From the NCBI RefSeq assembly GCF_963259705.1, contig NC_081842.1, positions 67,096,787 to 67,160,786 of the forward strand: 64,000 nt of DNA, given 5' to 3'. The notes under the pieces were generated by a model. The model did no database searches, was not told the origin of the DNA, and saw only the letters and a list, made by a program, of their open reading frames with translations. Position numbers and translations under genes: made by a program. Below are positions 46,993-58,425 of the stretch, one piece after another. This stretch comes from Myotis daubentonii. Taxonomy: Eukaryota > Chordata > Mammalia > Chiroptera > Vespertilionidae. The first letter of the stretch is position 1. Each line of letters begins with the position of its first letter.

Positions 46993-47320
46993 CTGCCGGG
47001 GACACAATGGTGTGGTAAGAGGCTTGGTCAGAGATAATACAAAACACTCCCACAGGGCCCGAGCTTTTGGGGTCAGGATGATGTCGTCTTCACCTCATAA
47101 AAACGGTGCTTTGCAGCTAATAGGTGCACAACCCATGTTTGCTTCAAAAATGGCACCCTCACCTCCCCATCTGTGCTCTCATGGAGGGTGAGCCACACCC
47201 CTGGGTGATACTGCAGGAGGGCAAGCAAGATGGACACACGTAACCGGCAATCACAAGGAAGTTGGGTGGCCGGCCAACTCCTTTAGGGTCTCTTCCAGCT
47301 AAGTTTCCCTTCGTTTACAG

Positions 47321-47532
47321 CAGTGGTTCTCAACCTTCTGGCCCTTTAAACACAGTTCCTTATGTTGTGACCCAACCATAAAATAATTTTCGTTGCTACT
47401 TCATAACTGTAATGTTGCTACTGTTATGAATCGTAATGTAGATATCTGATATGCAGGATGGTCTTAGGCGACCCCTGTGAAAGGGTCGTTCGACCGCCAA
47501 AGGGGTCACGACCCACAGGTTGAGAACCACTG
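47321..47532. mobile_element. Non-autonomous hAT element, SPIN/URR1-like
   Basis: A 212-bp element with inverted ends cagtggttctcaacctt and aggttgagaaccactg. The 8-bp target duplication gtttacag (47313-47320) and gtttaccg (47533-47540) has one mismatch. The inside has 'gaaagggtcgttcgacc' and 'aggatggtcttaggcgacc', as in the SPIN/URR1 group of hAT transposons, which are known for horizontal transfer among tetrapods. Confidence 0.9.
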
Positions 47533-47540
47533 GTTTACCG

Positions 47541-49501
47541 TTTCCTCCAGTGGTGTTTCTCTTTTAGCAGAGAGGTTGCGGGGCCCACCTTAAAAGCACC
47601 TGCTCTCTCCAGAGGATGGGGAAGCTTAGCTTGTAAAAGTTCTAATCTGTATTTCTCAAAGTGGATATGAGTCAGTAAGCATTGAACCAAGGGATACTGG
47701 GTTTTACTGGGCATGTTCAGAAAGCCCAAACCTGTCCTGGAACAATAATCAGAGGATCGTAGTGAAGATGCGGAGAAAAAGACAGGAAAGATTTTTTTTT
47801 TTAAAAATGCAATCCTCCAGAAGGAAACTGTGAGGGGGCGTGCTATAGCTGCTACGGGAACAGAGACGGGATCCCAGACGGGCTGTCTTCCTCTGAGCTG
47901 TCCACACTGCAGACACCGCATGCAAGCTGGGCAAGCATCCCGTGCGGGTGGATCCCGCTCTCTTGTGAATGCTACCCTTGGGGTCAATGCAGCCAGCCTT
48001 CACTATACTCTTAGCCACACAGAGGGAAGGGGGCCCGGGGCATGCCCATGCGATAGCCCAGAGCCGTGCGCAGTCTGGGTGGGAGTGATCCTGGCCTCTG
48101 AGCCTCTCTCTGGCTCCCCGCCCACCACCCTGTCCAACCTGGAGGGAGGTGTTCTGGGGGTTGTCAGGAAACCCGGAGGGTCACGTTGTCAAGGAAACAA
48201 TCTAGAACCCTGCGAAGGGCTGCTGGACATTACCTGTGTCAGACACCTCTGAGTCAGTGGAAAGCAGAGAAGACATGGGAAAGAGAAAGATCTGTAAGAA
48301 GGTAGCCAAACAGGTAAACTACTGGTTATTTTCTTTTTCTCTCTAAATGGATGACTTGAAAGTTATTTTCTGATTAGAAAAGTAATGTTGGCTCATCATA
48401 AAGCACAGAATTTGTTGCCTGTCTCAGACATTCAGAAATGTACTGTTTCTCCAGGAGGGAGTCAGATTTCTCTCTGTGTCTCCTTTTGTGTCCCGCTTCC
48501 AGTTTATAACCCACCCTGATCATGAGCACTCCCTGGGGTCCTTTTCTGGGGTCCTGGCAGCACGGTAGAGACCTGGGCAAGCAGTTGTGTGGTTCTCTGT
48601 CCCGCGTATGCAATGCTCTGCCTCACTCCTGTTGCCTTTCCTGTGCCCATGTTTATTTTCACGTGTGGCCCCCAGGGCCACAGAGAAAGGAGCTTGTGAC
48701 TTGAGAAAGCAAAGGTAGCTTATGAAATGGGCAGAGAGGTGCCTCTGTCCACTAACTCAACTTCCTGCCTTTGGACTAAATCTAGAAGCAGTCGTCGTCA
48801 CAATGAAATAGAGAGTTTTCCTTTTGACTCTGGTAAGTCTATCACCACTTGGGGAAGACTCCTGGGTGAGGAAATTGAAGATATTCCATTAAGCTGCACA
48901 CTGGCTCTCTCTGTCTGCCCTTTCAGACCTGCTTTCCACGCCCGGCCCTGCCCTGCGCCGCCTGGAGGCTGACTGGACATCGGTGGGTTTCCTGGCCCTG
49001 CGTGGATTTGGACAATGGGAGACCCCGGCAGGAGACGGGAGGAGCAGAGGAAGGAGAGCGACCTCAGGGTGTTTACCCTCCTAGCGCCCTCCCTGTGTCT
49101 GTCAACCAAAGGTCACTGCTCTTTTCAGAGTGGCTGCCTCCCCACCATGCTCCCTTTGCACATCTCGGTAACCGTGTCCTGCCTGTCCGTTGGGGCTCTT
49201 GGAGAGGCAAAGCTTCTCAGCTGCCAGCCCAGGGTGCCCTGCTACCCCTCCCATTCTTCTCTACCCGCCCTTGTCCTTGGCATAGTCCCTCTGTGAGCAA
49301 ATCCTCCTCAATCTGTGTGTGACAGCTTTTTTCTGTGGAGACCCTGGCAGGTATATGTTACCTGGCCATAATGCATTAACTTTCTTCTTTTTATAAAGAT
49401 AACTAATTCAGCATTGCAAAACTTATGGCGTATAAGTGGTATAAATGTGGTATAAATATATTCAAAACTCCTCTATGTGTTAATGGTCATCATTACACAT
49501 G
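47541..49501. other. SIDT1 intron, no recognised feature
   Basis: About 2 kb of moderately GC-rich intron. Many overlapping open frames exist on both strands, but none shows a domain, a conserved splice structure or protein-like composition. Confidence 0.5.
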
Positions 49502-49615
49502 AGTAGGTCCCCCTTATTCATGGCTTTGCTTTCCGCAGTTTCAGGTACCTGCAGTCAACCAGGGTCTGAAAATAATATTTTTTAAAATTTGTATTTTTTT
49601 TAAAGAGAGAGAGAG

Positions 49616-49669
<54 letters not shown>

Positions 49670-50379
49670 AGTTTGTGTTCCACTTATTCATGTATCCAGT
49701 GGTTGCTTCTCTACGTGCCCTGCCTGGGGATCGAACCTGAAAGCTTGGCGTAGCAGGACGATGCTCTAACCAACAAAACTACCTGGCTGGGCCGGGATCT
49801 GAAAATATTAAATTGAAAATTCCAGAAGCAAACAGTCCATAAGTTTTAAATTGCACACTGTTCCAAACAGCGTGGTGAAGTCTGTGAGTCCCAGGAATTT
49901 GCTCGGATGTGACTCCACATCTGCACGCTGTACACCCACCGCCTGCCAGTCACTCAGTGGCGTCTTGGTCATCGGACGGGCTGTCCGGGTGTTTTGGTGC
50001 TTGTGTTCAAGTCGCCCTTATTTTACTTCATAATGGCCCCAAAGCGCAAAATATTGACGCTGCAATTGGGACATGCCAAAGAGAAGCCGCAAAACGCTTT
50101 CTTGACGTGGAAAGGTGAGCACAATAAGATACTTTGAGAGAGAGACCACATTCACATAACCTTTGTTACAGTAATTGTTATAAGTGTTCTATTTTCTTAT
50201 TAGCCATTATTGTTGATTTCTTATCATGCCTAACTTAGGCATTAAACTTTATCATAGTTATGCATGCATAGGGAAAAAACATAGTATTTATAGGGTTTGG
50301 TATTATCCACAGTTTCAAGCATCCACTGGGGGACTTGGCACATATTCCCCGTGAATGAGGGGTGCGGGGGACTACTGTA
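49502..50379 (+). mobile_element. Tigger-type (pogo) DNA transposon remnant, split by a SINE
   Basis: The ends are inverted and G/C-rich ('gtaggtcccccttattcatg' at the left; 'gtgaatgagg' and 'ggggactactgta' at the right). Inside, 'ataatggccccaaagcgcaa' marks the start of a Tigger-like transposase (MAPKRK...), which stops after about 35 codons. Most of the transposase is deleted. A SINE sits at 49575-49797. Confidence 0.75.
49575..49797 (-). mobile_element. tRNA-derived SINE nested in the Tigger remnant
   Basis: A reverse SINE with a long (AG)n tract (49620-49667) and a head 'aactacctggctggg'. The 10-bp target duplication tctgaaaata is at 49565-49574 and 49798-49807. Confidence 0.8.
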
Positions 50380-51099
50380 TCTGCACTACCTTTATTTTTC
50401 CAATTCTGAGAGAACCCAGAAGCTTCAGCTTATTTTCCGTTTGCAAGTTGACTTTGTATGGCCTAACTCACCTTTGAGTCTGGGGGATGGGAAGTGACCA
50501 GTGCACCAAACCAAATGCTCTACACAACCAGCTAAAGATGCTTCCCTGGGGAGCTGGAGGCACGGGCATGTCAGTGCCAAGGGAAAACCTACCGGCCATG
50601 CCAAAAGGGAAGCCTAAACTGCCAAAATAAGACAATGCTTTATTAGGTCTACTCCTCATAAACTAGCCACTTGCTTATGTAGAATCACTCGGACCTGGGC
50701 AAGAGGGGTCTTGTATTTCGGAGGCCCTCATGCCTCACTGAGTGAGGAGTCTGCAGGGCAAGGGGACTACTCCTTCCCCTCCAAGACCACAGTCTGAATT
50801 CCTGGACTCTAGGATTCCCTGCCCAGAAGGCTTTGACCCTGATCTCAGAGTCTGCATAGCCCCGTTCCCGGGTCTATCTTCTGGGGGTTGGGGCAGAAGG
50901 CACTATTGGAGCATGTACTTCCAGGGGCAAGGAGTGGCCATTTGGATGTAGAACAAGGGTGTCCACATGCATACCTGTAAGACCCCTTAAGACGTAGGAC
51001 AGAGACAGAGGTGGGAAGAAAAGAGGGAGGGCCTGGGGAGCAGCTCTACAGGAGAGCTATGTTCTGCGGAACCGTGAATTCTAAATTAGAACCTGGACC
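50380..51099. other. SIDT1 intron, no recognised feature
   Basis: Unique-looking intron sequence. Confidence 0.5.
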
Positions 51100-51107
51100 A
51101 TCTAGGT

Positions 51108-51314
51108 CAGGGGTCCTCAAACTACGGCCTGCAGGCCACATGCAAATACAAATATTGTATTTGTTCCCGTTTTGTTTTTTTACTTCAAAATAAGATATGT
51201 GCAGTGTGCATAGGAATTTGTTCATAGTTGTTTTTTTTTTAATTATAGTCCGGACCTCCAACGGTCTGAGGGACAGTGAACTGGCCCCCTGTTTAAAAAG
51301 TTTGAGGACCTCTG
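51108..51314. mobile_element. Non-autonomous hAT element, copy A
   Basis: A 207-bp element with ends caggggtcctcaaacta and agtttgaggacctctg. The perfect 8-bp target duplication atctaggt is at 51100-51107 and 51315-51322. Confidence 0.92.
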
Positions 51315-51534
51315 ATCTAGGTTATAATGAAGGTATATTCTATTTATCAGTTTGTTGGCATTTTCTTGTCTTCCTTTTCTTCCATGAATTTAATATTTTT
51401 TTTTTAGTCTGCTTTATACCTTTAAAATTTATACATATGGCATATGAGCTTTTATTTGCAGTCTTTCCTTGGGCTCTGCAAATATGAGGAGTGGGCCTAT
51501 GTTTCTATATATATAATTTTTTCTTGACATAGAC

Positions 51535-51740
51535 CAGGGGTCCTCAAACTACGGCCTGCGGGTCACATGCAAATACAAATATTGTATTTGTTCCCATTTT
51601 GTTTTTTTTACTTCAAAATAAGATATGTGCAGTGTGCATAGGAATTTGTTCATAGTTTTTTTTTTTAACTATAGTCCAGCCCTCCAACGGTCTGAGGGAC
51701 AGTGAACTGGCCCCCTGTTTAAAGAGTTTGAGGACCCCTG
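51535..51740. mobile_element. Non-autonomous hAT element, copy B
   Basis: Same family and same orientation as the copy at 51108-51314, and nearly identical. The target duplications acatagac (51527-51534) and gcatagac (51741-51748) differ at one base, so this is an independent insertion, not a tandem duplication. Confidence 0.92.
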
Positions 51741-51876
51741 GCATAGACCAAAGAATATTTGTCTGACTTCATGGACCTCAAAATGGCAGGTGAAATTTAA
51801 ATGCTCCAAGATGACTTGAACCTGCTCCCACGTGTGATGACTGACCAGCAGCAGGCCAGAGCTGATATCTGTGGGA

Positions 51877-51957
51877 AACACTTGTCCATGCATGTTTAGA
51901 AAGTGGTTTTTAATCTTTGAAGTCAGTCTTCTCAGGGGTAGTTTTACAGGTGCCAAT
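51877..51957. repeat. Direct repeat, left copy
   Basis: 'aacacttgtccatgcatg' to 'ttttacaggtgccaat'. Matches 52857-53001 at about 95% over aligned bases but lacks about 63 central bases of that copy. Confidence 0.85.
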
Positions 51958-52435
51958 GTTCAATGTTCACATGGTCAAAGGGAGTCCAGGAGGTATCCTG
52001 CAACTAACATTGGCAAGTTGGTCTCAAATTTCCAGTCCCAGAACTTGAAAAGAATATATAATTCATTCTTGATAACCATTTATCACGGTTAAAGAAATGG
52101 CCCTTTTAAATGCCACAAAACAAACAAACAAAAAAACATCCCCCAGGTAGAATTAGTGGTATGGTAATCATGCTGTTCTGCAAATGCACTTCCAAAGTTT
52201 GGTGGATTGCAAAGCTTTGGGGGATGCCTCAGCTCTCAGGTGTGGTGAGCGTAGTTTCTCAGGTGACTAGTCTTAGTGATAGTAGTTTACTGCAATCCAG
52301 TGAAGGAGAGGAGGTTTTGGAGAGAATGTATGCTATGAAACACAATACAGAATTCAGAGCATGTATTCACGATGGCTGGATCAGAGAGAACAGTGTTTTC
52401 TCAGTGTGCTTAGTATTACGTAAAAGGCGACTCAC

Positions 52436-52544
52436 CTATCTTGAAACGACCCATGTAGTAGATCTGGGTGCTGAGGGCCAGAGAGGCCAGTATGTGGATC
52501 GCAGAGAAGATGACCCAGAACCAGACGTCATTTTTTCCAAACAC
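52436..52544 (-). CDS. SIDT1: SIDT1 exon (transmembrane helix)
   Basis: 109 bp encoding VFGKNDVWFWVIFSAIHILA to MGRFKI plus one base. It includes a membrane helix (WVIFSAIHILASLAL). Acceptor 'tcttctag', donor 'gtgagt'. It is bracketed by the direct repeats at 51877 and 52857. Confidence 0.97.
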
Positions 52545-52856
52545 CTAGAAGAAAAGATGGAAGTTGCCTTCACCTGCGGTTTTCCCCAGAGAACTTCTAA
52601 GATCAGCTCCCTCTCAAATCGGCATAAGGAGTCAAAAACCAAGCTGTATGTGACTTTGTCCCCCTCGCCTCCCCCTCACACTCCACCTCATCCCCTTCAC
52701 TGACCTCACAGGGGTCTTACTACACTCAGGGCAGGAAACAGAATGGCTACCTGGCCAAATAAAAATGGAAAAGGGAGAGGCAGCTGAACAGCAGTGGTGA
52801 AGGGGTGAGAGGTTTAAAGTTGAGGACTACTGCTCTTCAAATAGCTGCAGACAGGT

Positions 52857-53001
52857 AACACTTGTCCATGCATGTTTAGAAAGTGGTTTCTAATCTCTGA
52901 AGGCAGTCTCTCCAGTCTTGTACATCCCTACTTCAGTCTCATGCGAGTGAAGTCCCAGCTTTAGCTTAAAACTCTTCAGGGGTAGTTTTACAGGTGCCAA
53001 T
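52857..53001. repeat. Direct repeat, right copy
   Basis: The longer copy of the 51877-51957 repeat, in the same orientation, about 0.98 kb away. It contains about 63 extra central bases ('tccagtcttgtacatccc' to 'gctttagcttaaaac'). Confidence 0.85.
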
Positions 53002-53194
53002 CACATTATAAAAAATAACTAGCTGAATAAGTAAATAAAATGCCACGAATGGATCAATGATGAGAGTGTCATGACCAAGGATTATGATTAATTCAATTCT
53101 GTTCACCTGAGCTCCCCAAAACAAACAAACAACAAAAAACCTTCCAAGAGGGTTTGTTCTGAAAGGGAGGCTGAAGTCATGGGGAGGGACGCAC

Positions 53195-53331
53195 CACTCC
53201 AAGCACCGTGAGTGTGATGACCAAGGCGAAGGAGGCGTAGGCAGCGTAGGCGCTGGCGTTGATGTCTGGGTGGCGGGTCTGGTAGAGCTTCAACATGCAG
53301 AGGCCAGCGATCATGTACATGAAGGAGGTGT
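53195..53331 (-). CDS. SIDT1: SIDT1 exon (two membrane segments)
   Basis: 137 bp encoding two bases of Asp, then [40 protein letters not shown] and TVLGV. Acceptor 'cacctgcag'; donor 'gtgcgt', a slightly weak but valid GT site. Confidence 0.97.
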
Positions 53332-53893
53332 CTGCAGGTGCAGAGGAGGAGCTGAGACCATCAGGATCCAGTAGGCAACAGACAGATTTCTCTTCAGCCT
53401 CGCAAAACCCCCTCCCTTCAGGCCTTGGGGTATCCATTGCCCTTAGACTGTGTGGAGACCTCCAATATGCCTGCCTTGCAGGCATGTTCTCTAGGCAACC
53501 CCTACATACTCCACTTCTGAATCCCTCCAAAGAAAGCTGTTCCTAGTTCACAGAAGAAACTTACCTGATATGACAAATAATTGACTATTCCCACTTGCAG
53601 GGGTGTTTGTGTTTAAACGCTGGTGTTCAACAACAATAACAGAAAAAGCCCTCGTGGTGACAATTAAGGCAGTGTGACAAGAAAATGAATCTTAGGTAAG
53701 CGTAGGAGGCCCTTCTCAGCATCCAGAAACGTAACCACCCTGATGGCTGCTCCTGCATAGCTTTATAGGCTAAGGATTTCTCATCAGCTAGAAATTAAAT
53801 GTGGCTTAGCTGCATGAGAGTTATGGAAATGCAAGTGAAAACAACAATGCAATATTCCATGTTACTAAACAATCTAATAAGAATTTAAATACC
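53332..53893. other. SIDT1 intron with an old L1 trace
   Basis: Bases about 53790-53893 ('gaaatgcaagtgaaaacaac') belong to an ancient L1 that resumes after 57443. The rest is unidentified. Confidence 0.55.
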
Positions 53894-56800
53894 CACTCAA
53901 ATGCTCATAAGACATATTCAAAAATAGACCAGATATTGGGTCACAAGCAAAGTATCCCCAAATTCAAGAAGATTGAAATCATAAAAAGCATCTTCGCAGA
54001 CCACGATGGCATAATATTAGAAATAAACTACAATAAAAACAACCCAAAATACTCAAACACCTGGAAGCTGAATAGCATGCTATTAAATATTGATTGGGTT
54101 ACCAATGAGATCAAAGAAGAAATTAAAAACATCCTGGAAACTAATGACAATGAAAACACAACAATCCAAAACCTATGGGATGCAATGAAAGCAGTCCTGA
54201 GAGGGAAGTTTACAGCTCTACAGGCCTATCTCAAAAAACAAGAAAAAATGGTAGTAAATCATCTAACTCTACAACTCAAAGAATTAGAAAGAGAGCAACA
54301 AGAAAACCCCAGAGTGAGCAGAAGGAAGGAGATAATAAAGATTAGAGCAGAAATAAATGACATAGAGACCAAAAAAACAATACAGAAAATCAATGAAACC
54401 AAGAGCTGGTTCTTTGAAAGGATAAACAAGATTGACAAACCTCTAGCCAGACTCACCAAGAAGCAGAGAGAGAGGACCCAAATAAACAAAATCAGAAACA
54501 ATAGAGGCGAAATAACAACAGACCCCACAGAAATACAAATGATTGTTAAAAAATACTATGGACAGCTCTACTCCAACAAACTAGACAACCTGGAGGAAAT
54601 GGACAAATTCCTAGAAAAATACAACATTCCAAAACTCAATCAGGAAGAATCTAAAAATCTCAACAGGCCAATAACCATGGAAGAAATTGAAGCAGTCATC
54701 AAAAAGCTTCCATCAAACAAAAGCCCAGGACCAGACGACTTCACAGGGGAGTTTTACCAAACATTCAAGGAAGAACTAAAACCTATCCTCCTCAGACTAC
54801 TACAAAAAATTCAAGAGGAAGGAACACTTCCAAGCTCATTCTCTGAAGCCAGCATCACCCTAATACCAAAACCTGGTAAAGACAACACAATGAAAGAGAA
54901 TTACAGGCCAATATCCCTCATGAACATAGATGCCAAAATCCTCAACAAAATCTTAGCAAATCGGATCCAGCAGTACATCAGAAAGATCATACACCATGAC
55001 CAAGTAGGATTTATCCCAGGGATGCAAGGATGGTACAATATCCGCAAATCAATAAACGTGATACATCACATAAACAAATTGAAAGAAAAAAACCACATGG
55101 TCTTATCAATTGATGCAGAAAAAGCATTTGACAAAATTCAACACCCATTTTTGATAAAAACTCTCAGCAAGGTGGGAGTAGAAGGATCATACCTCAAGAT
55201 AATAAAAGCCATATATGACAGGCCCACAGCCAGCATCATACTCAATGGACAAAAACTAACACCATTTCCCCTAAGAACAGGAACAAGACAGGGATGCCCC
55301 CTCTCACCACTCCTGTTCAACATAGTACTGGAAGTGTTAGCCATTGCAATTCGGCAAGAAGAAGAAATAAAAGGCATCCAAATTGGAAAAGAGGAAGTAA
55401 AACTGTCCTTATTTGCAGACGACATGATATTATACATACAAAACCCTAGAGACTCCATCAAAAAGCTACTAGACTTAATACATGAATTTGGCAATGTAGC
55501 AGGATACATAATTAACCCCAAGAAATCTGAGGCATTTCTATACACCAATAATGAACTTTCAGAAAGAGAGATTATAAAAACAATCCCATTTACCATTGCA
55601 CCAAAGAAATTAAGCTACCTAGGAATAAACTTAACTAAAGAGGTAAAAGACCTCTACTCAGAAAACTACAGGACGTTGAAAAAAGATATAGAGGAAGACA
55701 TAAACAGATGGAAGAACATACCGTGTTCATGGATTGGTAGAATCAACATCATTAAGACGTCCATACTACCCCAAGCAATCTATAAATTCAACGCACTTCC
55801 ATTAAAATACCAACAGCATACTTCAGAGATCTAGAACGAACTCTCCAAAAATTCATCTGGAATAAAAAAAGACCCCGAATAGCTGCAGCAATCCTGAAAA
55901 AGAACAAAGTAGGTGGGATCTCAATACCAGATATCAAGTTGTATTACAAAGCCACTGTTCTCAAAACTGCCTGGTACTGGCACAAGAATAGGCATATAGA
56001 TCAATGGAATAGAATAGAGAACCCAGAAATCGGCCCGAACCAATATGCTCAATTAATATTTGACAAAGGAGGCAAGAACATACAATGGAGCCAAGATAGT
56101 CTCTTCAACAAATGGTGTTGGGAAAATTGGACAGATATATGCAAGAAAATGAAACTAGACCACCAACTTACACCATACACAAAAATAAACTCAAAATGGA
56201 TAAAGGACTTAAATGTATGACAGGAAACCATAAAAATTCTAGAAGAATCCAAAGGCAACAAAATCTCAGACATATGCCGAAGCAATTTCTTCACTGATAC
56301 AGCCCCTAGGGCACTTGAAACGAAAGAGAAAATGAACAAATGGGACTACATCAAAATAAAAAGCTTCTGCACAGCAAAAGAAACCATCAACAAAACAACA
56401 AGAAAACCCACTGTGTGGGAAAACATATTTGCCAATGTCATATCTGATAAGGGCCTAATCTCCAAAATTTATAGGGAACTCATACAACTTAACAAAAGGA
56501 AGATAAACAATCCAATCAAAAAATGGGCAAAGGACCTAAATAGACACCTTTCAAAAGAGGACATTCAGAAAGCCAAGAGACATATGAAAACATGCTCAAA
56601 GTCACTAATCATCAGAGAGATGCAAATCAAAACAACAATGAGGTACCATCTCACACCTGTCAGACTGGCTATCATCAACAAATCAACAAACGACAAGTGC
56701 TGGAGAGGATGTGGAGAAAAAGGAACACTTGTGCACTGCTGGTGGGAATACAGACTGGTGCAGCCACTATGGAAGACAGTATGGAGTTTCCTTAAAAAAC

Positions 56801-57399
56801 TGAAAATGGAACTCCCATTTGACCCTGTGATCCCACTTCTAGGAATATATCCCAAGAAACCGGAAACACCAATCAGAAAGGATATATGCACCCCTATGTT
56901 CATAGCAGCACAATTCACCATAGCTAAGATCTGGAAACAGCCTAAGTGCCCATCAGTAGATGAATGGATTAGAAAACTGTGGTACATCTACACGATGGAA
57001 TACTATGCTGCTGTAAAAAGGAAGGAAATCTTACCATTTGCAATGTCATGGATGGAACTGGAGAGCATTATGCTAAGTGAAATAAGCCAGTCAATGAAGG
57101 AAAAATACCACATGATCTCACTCATTCATGGACAATAGAGACCATTATAAACTTTTGAACAATAATAGATACAGAGGCAGAGCTGCCTCAAACAGATTGT
57201 CAAACTGCAGCGGGAAGGCCGGGGAGGGTTGGGGGGCAGGAGGTAGGGGGGTAAGAGATCAACTAAAGGACTTGTATGCATGCATATAAGCATAACCAAT
57301 GGACATAAGACACTAGGGAATAGGGGAGGCTAGGGGACTGTCTAGGGCGGGGGGATAAAATGGACACACATGTAATACCCTTTGTAATACTTTAAGCAA

Positions 57400-57435
<36 letters not shown>
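53894..57435 (+). mobile_element. 5'-truncated young L1, copy 3, antisense to SIDT1
   Basis: Begins within ORF2 just before the segment encoding [15 protein letters not shown] and ends in an (AAAT)n tail. The short target duplication taaatacc is at 53886-53893 and 57436-57443; its exact length is blurred by the tail. It is inserted in an old L1 whose two halves flank it. Orientation opposite to SIDT1 is the better tolerated one in introns. Confidence 0.92.
53936..57138 (+). pseudogene. L1 ORF2 relic, copy 3
   Basis: A 632-residue open frame (53936-55834) covers the end of the endonuclease and the complete reverse transcriptase, with FADD intact. A one-base loss near 55800 and a TGA at 56218-56220 break the rest. 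The C-terminal frame (56332-57138) has one Cys of the Cys/His cluster changed to Tyr (HCWWEYRLV). Non-functional. Confidence 0.92.
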
Positions 57436-57438
<3 letters not shown>

Positions 57439-57443
57439 ATACC

Positions 57444-58139
57444 TGACAATAACACACGCCAGTGACGATGTGGGAAATGAGAACCCTCCCACAGCTAGCA
57501 GGAGTGGGAATTAATGCTCTGGAGAGAAACCTGTCCGCTTTTGGTAAAATACAAGATGCCCATCTGCCATTGCAGGTGACCCCTAAATTCTACTTTTAGG
57601 TTACCCGGAGAACCTCTTTCACATATACACAGAGCTGAACATAAGGACGTTTATTCGGGACTATCTGTCACAGCAAAATGTTGGTAACATCTGAAGGTTG
57701 TTCAATAGAGGAATTGATAAATGTGGTATATTTTTAATATAGAATATGACAATCCTTAAAAAAAAAAAGAATGAATGAGCTGTCCTTGATTCAATATTGA
57801 TAAATCTTGAAAACATATTATTGGATGAAAAAAGAAGGTTGCAGAACAGAGTGTAGTAAATTAATATCAATTTACTACAAATGTAGTAAAACTATAAAAA
57901 CAAACTGGAAGAATAAATACCAAATTAATCATGGTTGTTGCCTCTGGGGAAGGAAAGAGGGCAATAAATTTGGAAAGTAGTTCAAACAAGAACTTTATAC
58001 AATATTTTATTTCTTAAAAAGTAGATTTAAGTCAAATGTTTTTAAATATTGGCATTTGTTTATTCTGAGTGGTGAATAATATTGTTCTCTATAGTTTTCC
58101 CTCTTAAAAATGTTTTCTAATTTTAAAAAATTAAAATGT
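57444..58139 (+). mobile_element. Ancient L1 fragment, right half
   Basis: 'ccagtgacgatgtgggaaa' through 'gaataaataccaaattaatc' continue the L1 relic interrupted by copy 3. Strongly diverged. Confidence 0.65.
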
Positions 58140-58147
58140 GACAGAGA

Positions 58148-58417
58148 GTCCTGGCCAGTTGCTCAGTGGTTAGAGCTTTGGACCTTGGACTGAAGGGTCC
58201 GGGTTGGATTCCCGGTCAAGGGCATGTACCTATGTTGCAGGCCTGATCCTGGCCCGGGTTGGGGCATGTGCAGGGGGCAACCAATTGATGTGTCTCTCTC
58301 ACATCAATGTTTCTCTTCCTTTCTCTCTCCCCCTTCCCTTCCACTCCCTCTAAAAATCATTGGAAAGGATATCCTTGGGTGAGGATTAAGCAAAAATAAA
58401 TAAATAAAATAAAATAA
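58148..58417 (+). mobile_element. Bat tRNA-derived SINE (VES-like)
   Basis: A forward copy: head 'tcctggccagttgctcagtg', B box region 'ccgggttggattcccggtc', tail 'aaggatatccttgggtgagg' plus A-rich end. The 8-bp target duplication gacagaga is at 58140-58147 and 58418-58425. Confidence 0.9.
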
Positions 58418-58425
58418 GACAGAGA

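Noticed and set aside
18046..57440. A CRISPR-like or other spaced repeat array
   Set aside because: The long repeats here are three L1 copies and dispersed SINEs with target duplications. There is no regular repeat-spacer spacing.
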